Source: Deltaproteobacteria bacterium
GTDB taxonomy: Bacteria; Myxococcota_A; Polyangia; GCA-2747355; JADLHG01
Direction of reading: 5' to 3'
Assembly (NCBI GenBank): GCA_020848905.1
Contig: JADLHG010000004.1
Coordinates: 124,001 to 188,000, forward strand
Length of the DNA: 64,000 bases
A program made the translations under genes and the position numbers. Shown here in pieces: positions 32,009 to 41,710 of this stretch. Under the pieces are notes generated by a model that saw only the letters and a program-made list of their open reading frames with translations, was not told the DNA's origin and made no database searches. The first letter of the stretch is position 1. Each line of letters opens with the position of its first letter.

Positions 32009-33346
32009 ATGTCCAGAACTGCAGTATCACGCGTGTCTCCGTTCGTGGCTCGGCGGGGGAGGCCCTCACGGGAGAGGAAAGATCCGCGTTTGCACCACGA
32101 TCCGGTGGCGAGCGAGACGGTCGCCGAGGGCGAGGTGCAAGGACCGCCGCGGCGGCAGAAGGGCCCTCCGGAGAATTTCCTCGCGCGCTACTTCAAGGAG
32201 ATGGCGGAGCTGTCGGTGCTGCGGCCGGAGGAGGAGTTCGAGGCCGCGCGGCGCATCGAAGAGCTCGAGGTCCAGCTCTGGGCGCAGCTCTTCCGCAATC
32301 CACATCTTGCCGAAGGCGTGCTGGCGGTCGTCGAGCGGGGACTCGAGAACACGCTCACCGAGTGCGCCTCCGTGCGTCGTTCGGCGCGGGCGATGAAAGG
32401 GCAAGGGACGGCGGTTCAGCGGAAGCGCTACGCCGCGCAGTGCGGGCAGCTCGCCAAGCGCTTGCACGCGGTCGACGTGGATCGACGCCTGCTCTTCGCG
32501 TCTCTCCGGGAGTTTCGCAAGATCGCCCGCGGCGAGGAGGATCGCGCCTTCGCCGGGAAGCTGCGCGTGAACGTGCAGACGGAGACCTTCAAGCGGCACG
32601 TGCGCGAGGTGAGCATGCTCTTTCATCGGTCGCAGCGCGCGCGCAACGACTTCGTCAAGGCCAACCTGAGGCTCGTGGTGAGCATCGCACGGCGCTTCAA
32701 TCACGGCCGCATGCCCCTGAGCGACCTGATCCAGGAGGGGAACATCGGCCTGATCAAGGCCGTGGAGCGCTACGACTACCGTCGAGGGTATCGCTTCAGC
32801 ACCTACGCGAGCTGGTGGATCAGGCACTCGATCAGTCGCGCGCTGGCCGACAAGGGACGGGCCGTCCGGCTCCCCGTGCACATGATCGATGCGCATCACA
32901 AGGTCGCGAAGGCGCGGCGTGAGCTCAGCAGCCAGCTCGGGAGGCCGCCGACCAAGGACGAGATCGGGAAGACCACGGGCCTCTCGACCGACAAGGTGGA
33001 CAAGCTCGAGGGCTACCTGATGGAGCAGGCCGTCTCGCTCGACCGCGAGGTCTCGGACGAGGACGGTCGCCGCTTCATCGATTTCATCCAGGACCCGGAG
33101 GCGTCCTCTCCGTCGGATCAGCTCATGGATCAGTCGGAGAATACGCAGGTGCTGGAGCTCTTCGACGAGCTGAAGCCCATCGAGGCCGACATCCTGCGCA
33201 AGCGCTTCGGTCTGGCGGGGGGCAAGGAGCTCACCCTGAAGGAGATCGGTGAGACCTACAACCTCTCCCGCGAGCGCATTCGACAGCTCCAGGAGCAGGC
33301 CCTGGGCAAGATCCGTCGCGCGCTTCAGCGACAGCAACCGGCGTAG
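32009..33346 (+). CDS. RpoD/RpoS-like (group 2) sigma-70 factor
   Basis: 445 residues. Region 1.2 begins near FLARYFKEMAELSVLRPEEE. Region 2 contains DLIQEGNIGLIKAVERYDYRRG and the -10 recognition helix FSTYASWWIRHSISRALAD. Region 3 follows (LPVHMIDAHHKVAKA), and region 4.2 ends with LKEIGETYNLSRERIRQLQEQ. It lacks the long region 1.1 of the housekeeping factor and carries a ~130-residue insert between 1.2 and 2, so it is an alternative group 2 or 3 factor such as a stationary-phase or developmental sigma. ATG 32009 has TAGGAG at 7 bases. Confidence 0.92.
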   Translation: MSRTAVSRVSPFVARRGRPSRERKDPRLHHDPVASETVAEGEVQGPPRRQKGPPENFLARYFKEMAELSVLRPEEEFEAARRIEELEVQLWAQLFRNPHLAEGVLAVVERGLENTLTECASVRRSARAMKGQGTAVQRKRYAAQCGQLAKRLHAVDVDRRLLFASLREFRKIARGEEDRAFAGKLRVNVQTETFKRHVREVSMLFHRSQRARNDFVKANLRLVVSIARRFNHGRMPLSDLIQEGNIGLIKAVERYDYRRGYRFSTYASWWIRHSISRALADKGRAVRLPVHMIDAHHKVAKARRELSSQLGRPPTKDEIGKTTGLSTDKVDKLEGYLMEQAVSLDREVSDEDGRRFIDFIQDPEASSPSDQLMDQSENTQVLELFDELKPIEADILRKRFGLAGGKELTLKEIGETYNLSRERIRQLQEQALGKIRRALQRQQPA

Positions 33347-33418
33347 GGGTGTGGTGGCGCTGGCCGAGGTCGGCGCCATCACAGCTCTCCTTCGCCCCCA
33401 CCGCTTCCCCGCACCGAT

Positions 33419-33448
33419 TTGCGCTGTTCACCTCCGCCGGGCTAGGAT
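33419..33448 (+). promoter_or_regulatory. Promoter of the TIG lipoprotein gene
   Basis: TTGCGC, 18-base spacer, TAGGAT, about 36 bases before an ATG with AGGAGG at 8 bases. It supports independent transcription of the small lipoprotein. Confidence 0.45.
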
Positions 33449-33483
33449 GGTTTCGACCGATCCACCGACGAGGAGGCGGGCAC

Positions 33484-33825
33484 ATGCGCAGGTTGACGGT
33501 GGTCCTGGCCCTGGCGTTCGTGGGCGGGCTCCCCGGGTGCGAGTCCACCGGCACCGGGTTGAGGACGGTCGAGCCAGCCTTCGGCAACGTGGCCGGCAAC
33601 GACGACGTGATTCTGACCGGCAACGGCTTCGGGCCCGGGATGACGATTCACTTCGGGCGAAACCAGGTCCGTAGTCTGATCATCGAGTCCGCGCTGCGTG
33701 CGCGGGTCAAGACGCCCTCCGGGCCCGAGGGCGTCGTGGACGTGGCGCTCACCACGACGGACGGCAGGACGTACGTGCTCAAGCGCGCCTATCGCTACCG
33801 CAGCGAGGCACAGACGAGCAAGTAG
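33484..33825 (+). CDS. Small IPT/TIG-domain lipoprotein
   Basis: 113 residues. A signal peptide ending in LPGC gives a lipid-modified N-terminus. The rest is one Ig-like IPT/TIG domain: VEPAFGNVAGNDDVILTGNGF is the typical opening, followed by MTIHFGRNQV and the closing GVVDVALTTTDG. TIG domains usually mediate protein or carbohydrate binding at the cell surface. AGGAGG sits 8 bases before the ATG. It converges with the FHA genes with only 13 bases between stops. Confidence 0.85.
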   Translation: MRRLTVVLALAFVGGLPGCESTGTGLRTVEPAFGNVAGNDDVILTGNGFGPGMTIHFGRNQVRSLIIESALRARVKTPSGPEGVVDVALTTTDGRTYVLKRAYRYRSEAQTSK

Positions 33826-33838
33826 CCGTCGCGCGTAG

Positions 33839-34912
<1,074 letters not shown>

Positions 34913-34938
34913 GGCTGTGCCTCCGCACCTCGTGGGCG

Positions 34939-35871
34939 CTATGAAATCTCGACGCGAAGCAACTGTTGTCCGAGAAAGACGTAATCCCCGTGGGCCACGG
35001 CGGTCGGCGCATCGACGCGAACGAAGGTCCCGTTCTTCGAACCGAGGTCGCTGAGCTGAACGCCGCGCGGCGTGACGCTCACCATGGCGTGCTGCCCCGA
35101 GATGAAGGGGTCGTCGGGGAAGTTGATGTCGTTTCCTTCACGTCCCAGCGTGACCTGCGGGGTCGGCGCCCTGAAGATCATGCCGATGTCGCCCCCGCGC
35201 AGGATCTGAGCCAGCTTGAAGTGCCCGGGCCGCTTTGGGCTCCCGTAGAAGAAGGTGCCGTCTTCGTCCGCCTCCGGCGCTCCCGTGTCCTCGGCGACGG
35301 GGTCGAACTGGATGAGCTGCTCTCCCACGAGGAAGCGTCCTGCCGGCGCCAGCAGCACCGGCGAACTGATGCGCACGAAGACCCCGTTCGCGCTCCTCTC
35401 GTCCCGCACGAAGAGCTTTCCGCCGTCGTAGTAGAACGTGGCGTGCAGAGGGGAGAGCAGCGGATCCTCGGGAAAGCGGATGTCCCCCTCCGTTCGGCCC
35501 GCCAGGTGTTCCGTTCCGGCGAGATGATACGAGATACCGTCGAGGCCCTCGCCCTTGATGAGGATCAGCTTGGCGCGATTCGGGACCTGCATCGCGCCGA
35601 AGAAGAGCGTCCGCGGCGCGACGTCCGCCTGAGCGGGGGCTACCTCGAGCCGACCGCCGCAGTTGCCGCAGAAACGGAACCCATCGGGGTTTGGCGTCCC
35701 ACACGCGGGGCACTTCATGGGGCTCTTCTCCTTGCTCGCCGGCGCTGCTGAGCGGGCAGCGAGGGGGGCAGCCGGGGGCGGCCACGCTTCCAGACGACGG
35801 CCACAGGAGCAGAGCCGCGCGTCCATGGGATTAAAGGCGTCACAGTGGTCGCAGACCAGGCCGACGTCCAT
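34939..35871 (-). CDS. Double zinc-ribbon, double FHA protein, paralogue 2
   Basis: 310 residues with the same order as its neighbour: zinc ribbon (CDHCDAFNPMDARLCSCG), Pro/Ala linker, zinc ribbon (CPACGTPNPDGFRFCGNCG), then two FHA domains. FHA1 carries GRTEGD, SPLHATF and SANGVFV; FHA2 carries GREGND, SGQHAMV and GSKNGTF. The first ribbon lacks the usual full CxxC spacing on its second half (CSCG). Tandem duplication with divergence. Likely binds phosphothreonine peptides through FHA and metal through the ribbons. Transcribed first in a two-gene unit from a TTGAGT-N18-TAGACT promoter. Confidence 0.88.
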   Translation of the reverse strand: MDVGLVCDHCDAFNPMDARLCSCGRRLEAWPPPAAPLAARSAAPASKEKSPMKCPACGTPNPDGFRFCGNCGGRLEVAPAQADVAPRTLFFGAMQVPNRAKLILIKGEGLDGISYHLAGTEHLAGRTEGDIRFPEDPLLSPLHATFYYDGGKLFVRDERSANGVFVRISSPVLLAPAGRFLVGEQLIQFDPVAEDTGAPEADEDGTFFYGSPKRPGHFKLAQILRGGDIGMIFRAPTPQVTLGREGNDINFPDDPFISGQHAMVSVTPRGVQLSDLGSKNGTFVRVDAPTAVAHGDYVFLGQQLLRVEIS

Positions 35872-35895
35872 GGGGTTCTCGACAGTTCGACCGGG

Positions 35896-35925
35896 AGTCT
35901 AGCAGGGGACGTCGGAGGAACTCAA
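35896..35925 (-). promoter_or_regulatory. Promoter of the FHA gene pair
   Basis: On the minus strand TTGAGT, 18-base spacer, TAGACT, 25 bases upstream of the ATG at 35871. It lies in a locally AT-richer patch between the FHA pair and the TPR-HEAT gene. Confidence 0.45.
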
Positions 35926-35952
35926 TAATTTCGGCGAGTCGGCCTCACACAC

Positions 35953-38900
35953 TCACGGCCAATGGGCGAGGGCGGCTTCCGCCGCGGCGCGGACCCGCGC
36001 GGAGGGGTCGCGCAGTCTGGTGGTCACGGCCGCTCGAGTGCCCGGCAGGCGCAGCGTGCCGAGGACCCTGCAGGCTGTGGCGCGGACGTGGGTCGCCTCG
36101 TCCGAGAGGCCGGCCACGAGCGACGAGGCCCCTTCGGCGTCCCCTGACCGTCCGAGCGCGACGAGTGCAGCCTCCCGAACGAAGCCGTTCGCGTCCCGAC
36201 TCAGGGTTGCGAGGAGCTCGCGCCCCGGCTTGCCGAGGCTGGCCAGGACCTCGGCTGCCGCCTCCCGCTCCCGGTAGTGAGCTCCACGGGCGGCACGTGT
36301 CGCGTCGGCGAGCAGGTCTTTCGACGAGATGACGCCGCGCGCCCGGGCGACCTCCAGACTTCGCAACGCCGCCACGCGAGTGGACCAGTTCGCACCTTGC
36401 GCCGCGCGACGCAGGGGAAGGAGCGGGTGGCGAGCCAGCTTGGCGTAGACGGTGAGCGCGGCCGTGCGGAGGGCGGAGTCGCCGTGGGAAAGAAAGCGGG
36501 CGAGGGGGCTCTCCAGTCGCATCCCGAGGTGCGCCATGGTTCGCTCGAGCTGCTGGCGCCGTCGGTTGTCGAGACGCTCCAGCCCAGAGGTGAAGGGACC
36601 GAGACCCAACCGGCCACCGGGCCCATCCAGGTCGTGGAGCGCGCGAAGCACCACGTCTCGATGGCGGTCGAGCGCGCTCTTGAGTCCTTCGAGGAGGAGC
36701 GGGCCGTGTTGCTCGATGACCCACGCGAGTTGTTCGGCCCCGAGGGAGTCGACTTCGGCGCCCGCGGCAAAGAGCCGCGCGGCGAAGGCGTCTACGTCAA
36801 CCTGCCCCTGGCGCACGGAGATCTCTGGCATCGTTAGCCCAGGCGCAGGAGCGGAGGTCGTCGCCCCCAACAGCGACAGGCCGCGGAGCATCGCGGCGCG
36901 GACGGTGGGGCGCTTTACCCAGAGCGCTCGCACCAGATGCGGTGCGCCGCGCCGGTCGCCGAGCCGCGCGATGGCCATGGCGGCGCTCGCCTGGAGCTCG
37001 TCGTCGGGTGCGTCCGTCGCTTGAACGAGACTCCCGAGCGCGCGTGGGTCGCGGAGCGCGCCGAGACCCCAGGCGCAGGCGGCACGGACCCGCTCGCTGC
37101 GCGTGCCGTCGTGCAGGACCTCCTCGAGGACGGGCCGCAGCTCTCGGTTCTGCTGCGCGCCGAGCCCCGCGCAGGCCATGAGCTGCACGGAGGGGCGGGA
37201 ATCCCCGAGCGCCTTGAAGAGGGCGGCCTGGGCTTTGGAGTCGCGCTGCTGCGCGAGAGCCCACGCGGCGGCGTCGCGCAGGGCCCCCTCGCGACTGCCG
37301 AGGAGCCGTACCAGGCCCGGGACAGCGCGCCCGTCCGCGAGGCGTCCGATGGCTACCAGCGCCTCGAGCCGCAGGGCCATGCGACCGGAGGCCTGTTCGG
37401 ACCTGCCGAGGCCGGGTCCCCCGTACGCCGCGCTATAGATGTGGGAATACCCGCCGCCGTAGTACGAGGACGCGGAGCCGTAGATGGTGAAGACCTCTTC
37501 GTCGGCCTCCCGCTCCGCCACGCGCAACAGCGGAAGGACGGCCCCGGGATTCCCCAGGTAGCCCAGCATGCGGACGAGCTCCCGCTGCCCGGTGCTCCCC
37601 GAGGCCAGCTCGTCCAGCAGGGGGCCCAGGGAGCGCTGCCCGATTCGCCGGAGCTCCGCCCGCGCCGTCTGCTGCGTGGGCGTCGATCCGTAGCGCGCCT
37701 GACGGACGAGCGGCGGGACCCGCCGACGAAGCACCTCCACCACCATGCGACGGTAGACCTCCGCATGCTGACCGCTGCCCTGCGCTAGCGGCACGAGGTC
37801 GCGCTCGAGGGATTCGAGGCGTCCCAGGTACCCGCAGAGATCGAGCGCGAGCTGGAAGGCCTTCTGCGCCACCTCGGGGGTCTGGCCGGAGCGGACGAGC
37901 TGGCGGTAGATGCGATCCGCGTCGTCGTACTCCCCACGCCAGGTCTGCAGACGTGCCAGGGCGAAGTGCACGCGATGGAGGGCCGGGTTGATCTCCAGCG
38001 CCTTGCGGTAGGCCTGGACGGCCGACTGGAAGTCCTGGCGCCTCTCGTAGAGCTGCGCGAGGCGCAGATAGGCGGGCGCGTCGTGCGGTCCCGCGGCGAT
38101 CGCCTTGTGGGCGTAGAGCAGCGCCTCCTTGTCGTTGGAAAGCTGGACCTGCAGGTTGGCGATGCGCTGGTAGTACTCGCGCGCGTTCTTTGGTTGCAGC
38201 TCGGCGAGCCTCTTCAACAGCTTGACGGCCTCGGCGAGCTTCCGCTGGCGTCGATAGACGGCCTCGAGCGCCACCATCGCCTCGGCGTGGGTCGCGTGGT
38301 GCTGCAGAATCCGCCGATAGGCCGTCGCGGCCAGCTCGTAGGCCTTGAGCTTGAGGTGCCCTTCCGCCAGGAAAAGCCCGGCGTCCACGTCGGGCGGATT
38401 CCGATCGAACAGCATCTGGTAGCCGCGCATGCGGAACTGGAGCTGGTAGGTGCGCGCGAGGATGTCGAGGATCCGCGTGCGCGCCTCACGGCGGCTCTGC
38501 CGATGGCCGTCCCCTTGCGCCTTCTTCAGCACGTCTTCCCACGCCGCGATGGCCTCGTTGTTCATGCGCTTCTGCTCGAGGAGCGCCGCGAGGCTCTTGG
38601 CGTAGCCGACCTCGTGCGGCGCGAGCTTGATCGCCTTGCGGTAGAGGTCGATGGCCTCCTTGGTCAGGTCGTGCTGGGCGTAGACCTCCGCGAGCTTCGC
38701 CAGCGCCTGGTGCCGTTCCTTGACGGTCGTCAGGAGCTTGCGCCACACCTCGACCGCCTTCTTCTTCTGTCCCGAGGCGAAGTACTGTTCCCCGAGGCTG
38801 ATCAGGTGGCCGTCGTCCTTGGGTTCGATGCGCACCAGGATCTGCGCCTCCCGCATCGCGCGCTTCTGGTCGCCCCAACGGCTGAAGAGGTCGGAGAGCG

Positions 38901-40107
38901 CGGAGTGCACGGAGGCGTCCGAGGGGAACCTCTGGCCGAGGCGATCCAGGACCTGCGTCGCTTCGGCCACCGCGCCCGCGCGATGCAGGCGCTTGGCCAG
39001 CTCCAGGTGGTACTTCGCCTCGCCGGGCGCCAGCTGGGCCAGCGTTCGATACTCTGCGACGACTTCCTTGTCGCGTCCCATCCGGTCGAGCAGCCCGATC
39101 AGCCGGACGCGCACGTCCAGCTCCTGCCGGGCCAGGGCCAGGGCCGACCGATACTCCTTGAGCGCCTTCGCCTCGTCGCCCGTCTCCTCGTACAGCCGCC
39201 CGAGCACCTGATGCTCGAACGCACCCCGGCGCTTCCAGGTCTTCTCGTAGTGGGTGATGAGGCCCTTCAGGTCGTCCTTCTTGCGATAGATGTCGATGAT
39301 GCGATCGGTGAGTTCCCGCTGCAGGTAGTGCCCGCGGGCGGCGAGCCCCATCGCCTTCTGAAAGGTGTCGACCGCCTCGGTGTCGCGCCCCAGTTGGTGG
39401 AGCAGCGTGCCGATCTCTTTGAGCAGCTCGGCGCGCGTGGCCGTCTCCGACGTGCGCTTCAGAACCTCGCGGTAGAGGTCGACGGCCTGTCGCTCCTGGC
39501 CGCTCTTCGCGAGGAGCTGGGCCAGTTCCGTGCGTAGCATCGTGTTGCGTGGGTCGAGCCCGAGCAGCTCCTCGACGATCTTCATCGCGCCCTTCACGTC
39601 ACGTTGCGCCAGGGCGAGGTTCGCCATGGTGCGAAGGTGCGTCTTCTTCTCGCCGGGGCGGCCGGACAGCGTCACGGCGCGGCGGTAGGCCTCCATGGCT
39701 TCGGTCGCGCGGCCCGCCTTGCCGTAGAGCGCCCCGAGCGCGGCGGCGACGCTGGCGTTCTTCGGGGAGAGCTTCGCGACGCGCTCGTACTGGGCGAGAG
39801 CCTCGGTGGCCCGCCCGACGCGTCGGTACAGATGCGCGAGGACGAGCTGGTGCGGGACGCTCGCCGGATGCGCTCGGGCGAGGGCCTGGTACTCCGCGAC
39901 CAGAGCGGCGATGGAGCGGTGCTGGCGATAGAGCCGGACCAGCGCCGACAGGGATGTGGCGTCACCGGCGTTACGGGCGAGCAGAGCCTTGTAGCGCGCG
40001 ACGACGCGCGGGTCGAAGGGGGAGCGGGTGACCTCCCAGTCGTCCCCGCGGACGGTGGCGGCCGCTCCGAGGAGCACAAGGACGACGACAAGCCGAACGA
40101 CGATCAT
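35953..40107 (-). CDS. Secreted giant TPR-HEAT repeat protein
   Basis: 1384 residues. A signal peptide (MIVVRLVVVLVLLGAAATVRG) is followed by about 20 TPR-like hairpins up to about residue 760, of the type ALAQYERVAKLSPKNASVAA and AIDLYRKAIKLAPHEVGYAK. Then comes a second solenoid of HEAT/PBS-lyase-type repeats (MLGYLGNPGAVLPLL; LGSREGALRDAAAWALAQQR; VRAAAEAALAHWP at the end). A short Tyr/Gly-rich segment (SYYGGGYSHIYSAAY) separates parts of the second half. This is a purely protein-binding architecture, probably periplasmic. No catalytic motif is visible. Its size suggests a scaffold. Function unknown. Confidence 0.85.
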   Translation of the reverse strand: MIVVRLVVVLVLLGAAATVRGDDWEVTRSPFDPRVVARYKALLARNAGDATSLSALVRLYRQHRSIAALVAEYQALARAHPASVPHQLVLAHLYRRVGRATEALAQYERVAKLSPKNASVAAALGALYGKAGRATEAMEAYRRAVTLSGRPGEKKTHLRTMANLALAQRDVKGAMKIVEELLGLDPRNTMLRTELAQLLAKSGQERQAVDLYREVLKRTSETATRAELLKEIGTLLHQLGRDTEAVDTFQKAMGLAARGHYLQRELTDRIIDIYRKKDDLKGLITHYEKTWKRRGAFEHQVLGRLYEETGDEAKALKEYRSALALARQELDVRVRLIGLLDRMGRDKEVVAEYRTLAQLAPGEAKYHLELAKRLHRAGAVAEATQVLDRLGQRFPSDASVHSALSDLFSRWGDQKRAMREAQILVRIEPKDDGHLISLGEQYFASGQKKKAVEVWRKLLTTVKERHQALAKLAEVYAQHDLTKEAIDLYRKAIKLAPHEVGYAKSLAALLEQKRMNNEAIAAWEDVLKKAQGDGHRQSRREARTRILDILARTYQLQFRMRGYQMLFDRNPPDVDAGLFLAEGHLKLKAYELAATAYRRILQHHATHAEAMVALEAVYRRQRKLAEAVKLLKRLAELQPKNAREYYQRIANLQVQLSNDKEALLYAHKAIAAGPHDAPAYLRLAQLYERRQDFQSAVQAYRKALEINPALHRVHFALARLQTWRGEYDDADRIYRQLVRSGQTPEVAQKAFQLALDLCGYLGRLESLERDLVPLAQGSGQHAEVYRRMVVEVLRRRVPPLVRQARYGSTPTQQTARAELRRIGQRSLGPLLDELASGSTGQRELVRMLGYLGNPGAVLPLLRVAEREADEEVFTIYGSASSYYGGGYSHIYSAAYGGPGLGRSEQASGRMALRLEALVAIGRLADGRAVPGLVRLLGSREGALRDAAAWALAQQRDSKAQAALFKALGDSRPSVQLMACAGLGAQQNRELRPVLEEVLHDGTRSERVRAACAWGLGALRDPRALGSLVQATDAPDDELQASAAMAIARLGDRRGAPHLVRALWVKRPTVRAAMLRGLSLLGATTSAPAPGLTMPEISVRQGQVDVDAFAARLFAAGAEVDSLGAEQLAWVIEQHGPLLLEGLKSALDRHRDVVLRALHDLDGPGGRLGLGPFTSGLERLDNRRRQQLERTMAHLGMRLESPLARFLSHGDSALRTAALTVYAKLARHPLLPLRRAAQGANWSTRVAALRSLEVARARGVISSKDLLADATRAARGAHYREREAAAEVLASLGKPGRELLATLSRDANGFVREAALVALGRSGDAEGASSLVAGLSDEATHVRATACRVLGTLRLPGTRAAVTTRLRDPSARVRAAAEAALAHWP

Positions 40108-40132
40108 GCGTGCGTGATCTCGCTGAGCCGTA

Positions 40133-40159
40133 AGTATAGGGCCGATCGCGAGGGGTCAC
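40133..40159 (-). promoter_or_regulatory. Possible promoter of the TPR-HEAT gene
   Basis: A good TATACT -10 on the minus strand with GTGACC as -35, but the spacer is only 15 bases. The -10 ends 25 bases before the ATG at 40107. Confidence 0.3.
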
Positions 40160-40285
40160 CCGCGCTCATTTCCTGCGCGGGCTAAGCTCGCATTGCTTGT
40201 GCATTAGTACGGTGGAGATGGGAGGAGCTTGGCGGGTTGGCCCCGCGGTTCGCGGAGCGCTGGGTAGGGCGAAGGCGCCCTCGCG

Positions 40286-40666
40286 TCAGGAGCGGCGGTT
40301 GCGGCGAACCGCGGAGAGGAGCCGCTGCAGCTCGCGCGCCCGGAATTCCGCCAGGTAGTCCTGGATCATGCGGTGGTGGCCACGGGCCATCGCGCGGAAG
40401 TGCACGCCCGTACCGTAGAAGTGGCGGTCGTGGTGGTCGAAGCGCACGTCTCCCGCGGCCCAGATCGTCTCGCCGGTGCCCGGCAGTTCGAACTCGAGCG
40501 CCACCTGCCGTCCGTCGCGGCTGGCCGGCCGCACCAGACGATTCAGATAGAGGCCGGTCGCGCTCACGTTCATGGTGAGGCACCGCTGGGCGTGGTCCGC
40601 GCGGTACTCGTTGATGAGCATCTGCAAGGGGATGCGGAAGCCGCCTCGTCGATTTGCTGAGCCCAT
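40286..40666 (-). CDS. PilZ-domain protein
   Basis: 126 residues, a single PilZ domain. The c-di-GMP binding signature is present: an arginine-rich N-terminal loop (NRRGGFRIP) and NVSATGLYL (N/DxSxxG). ATG 40666 is chosen because AGGAGG lies 4-5 bases upstream; the longer frame above lacks a Shine-Dalgarno. It is a soluble c-di-GMP receptor or adaptor. The GAF-GGDEF protein in this window is a possible source of signal. It is divergent from the SctP-like gene. Confidence 0.87.
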   Translation of the reverse strand: MGSANRRGGFRIPLQMLINEYRADHAQRCLTMNVSATGLYLNRLVRPASRDGRQVALEFELPGTGETIWAAGDVRFDHHDRHFYGTGVHFRAMARGHHRMIQDYLAEFRARELQRLLSAVRRNRRS

Positions 40667-40732
40667 GCCGTCCTCCTGGTGCCGATATGACGCATTGTCC
40701 CATGATTCCAGGCTGGTGGAGTACAAGCCGGG

Positions 40733-40761
40733 TTCAAGGGGATGATGTAGGACAATGTACT
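40733..40761 (+). promoter_or_regulatory. Possible promoter of the SctP/SctQ-like pair
   Basis: TTCAAG, 17-base spacer, TGTACT, in the 164-base divergent gap with the PilZ gene. Moderate match to consensus. Confidence 0.3.
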
Positions 40762-40830
40762 CAAAATACCCCGCGCGCCAGTTTTCTCGCTCCGCGCAAC
40801 GCACCCGACCGGGTCGCCGAAGAGGTGCCC

Positions 40831-41613
40831 ATGAAAACGATCGTATCGGACGGGACCACCCGCCTCCACGACCGCCTGGCCGGGCTTTCCCAAGGCATCA
40901 CCGGAGGCGGTGGGCTCGCGGGAGGCGGGGCGCTGCGCTTTTCCGACGTGCTGCGAACCCCGCCGGCGGAGAGAGCGGAGGTTCGGTCCTCGAGCGATTC
41001 CGCGCCGCCTGCCGAGGGCGGACCAGGGGATTCGCCCAGCCGCGTCGAGACCCGGGACGCGCAGCCTCAAGGCAAGCCGGAGCGTCCCGCGGCCGAGGGG
41101 CCCCTGCTGGATCCATGGACCGTTGGCGCGCTGCGAGCGGGGTTTGACCCGGCCCCGATGCGCGTCGCGCCGCTGCCGCCGTCCGCGGCGGGCGACCTCC
41201 AAGACCTGGCGCAGCACCTCCTGAGGCGGGTGGAGGTCTACCAGTTGGGCTCGGCCACGGGGGTGCGTATGCGGGTCGAGGCCGCCGCGATGGCCCCCGT
41301 GGGGGTTGACCTGCGTATGGAAGGCGGTCGCCTTCGGGCGAGCCTCGCTGTGAGTGACGCAGCGGATCTGCGCGCGCTGCAATCGGCGGCGCCGTTGCTG
41401 GAGTCCGCGCTCGAGGCGCGAGGCGTCTCCCTGGCGGCCCTCACGGTCCAGCTCGATCCTTCCCGTCACGACGGGGCGGCCGACCGCAATCCTGGAGGAG
41501 CACCCTGGCCGGACGAAGGGGAGTCTACGGCGTCCGGCGGCGTCCCGCGGCGTGCAGCCAAGAGCGGACGGCGTGCCGTGCGCACTTCGGACGGGGGCGG
41601 CTTCGTAACCTGA
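40831..41613 (+). CDS. FliK/SctP-like protein (hook/needle-length control type)
   Basis: 260 residues. The N-terminal half is Pro/Ser/Glu-rich and disordered, typical of molecular rulers. The C-terminal part (about 125-215) looks like the flagellar hook-length control domain: VGVDLRMEGGRLRASLAVSD, then an amphipathic ALQSAAPLLESALEARGVSL. GAAGAGG lies 5 bases before ATG 40831. The next gene encodes a SpoA-domain protein, the expected neighbour of SctP in type III secretion loci. Similarity is recognised by pattern only and the N-terminus is not conserved in such families. Confidence 0.6.
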   Translation: MKTIVSDGTTRLHDRLAGLSQGITGGGGLAGGGALRFSDVLRTPPAERAEVRSSSDSAPPAEGGPGDSPSRVETRDAQPQGKPERPAAEGPLLDPWTVGALRAGFDPAPMRVAPLPPSAAGDLQDLAQHLLRRVEVYQLGSATGVRMRVEAAAMAPVGVDLRMEGGRLRASLAVSDAADLRALQSAAPLLESALEARGVSLAALTVQLDPSRHDGAADRNPGGAPWPDEGESTASGGVPRRAAKSGRRAVRTSDGGGFVT

Positions 41614-41671
41614 TCCGACCGCGGCCAAGGCCTTTGCCCACGGGAAGCACCGCGGCCTGGCGGCGATCCCA

Positions 41672-41701
41672 TTGTGCCGTCGCTGCGCGGGTGGGTAAGA
41701 T
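41672..41701 (+). promoter_or_regulatory. Possible promoter of the SctQ-like gene
   Basis: TTGTGC, 18-base spacer, TAAGAT. The -10 ends 9 bases before the TTG start, implying a leaderless or nearly leaderless transcript. Confidence 0.4.
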
Positions 41702-41710
41702 GCGGACGCC

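Noticed and set aside
31942-32922. Alternative frame overlapping the sigma factor gene
   Set aside because: Arg/Gly-rich shadow frame; the overlapping sigma factor has complete conserved regions and an RBS.
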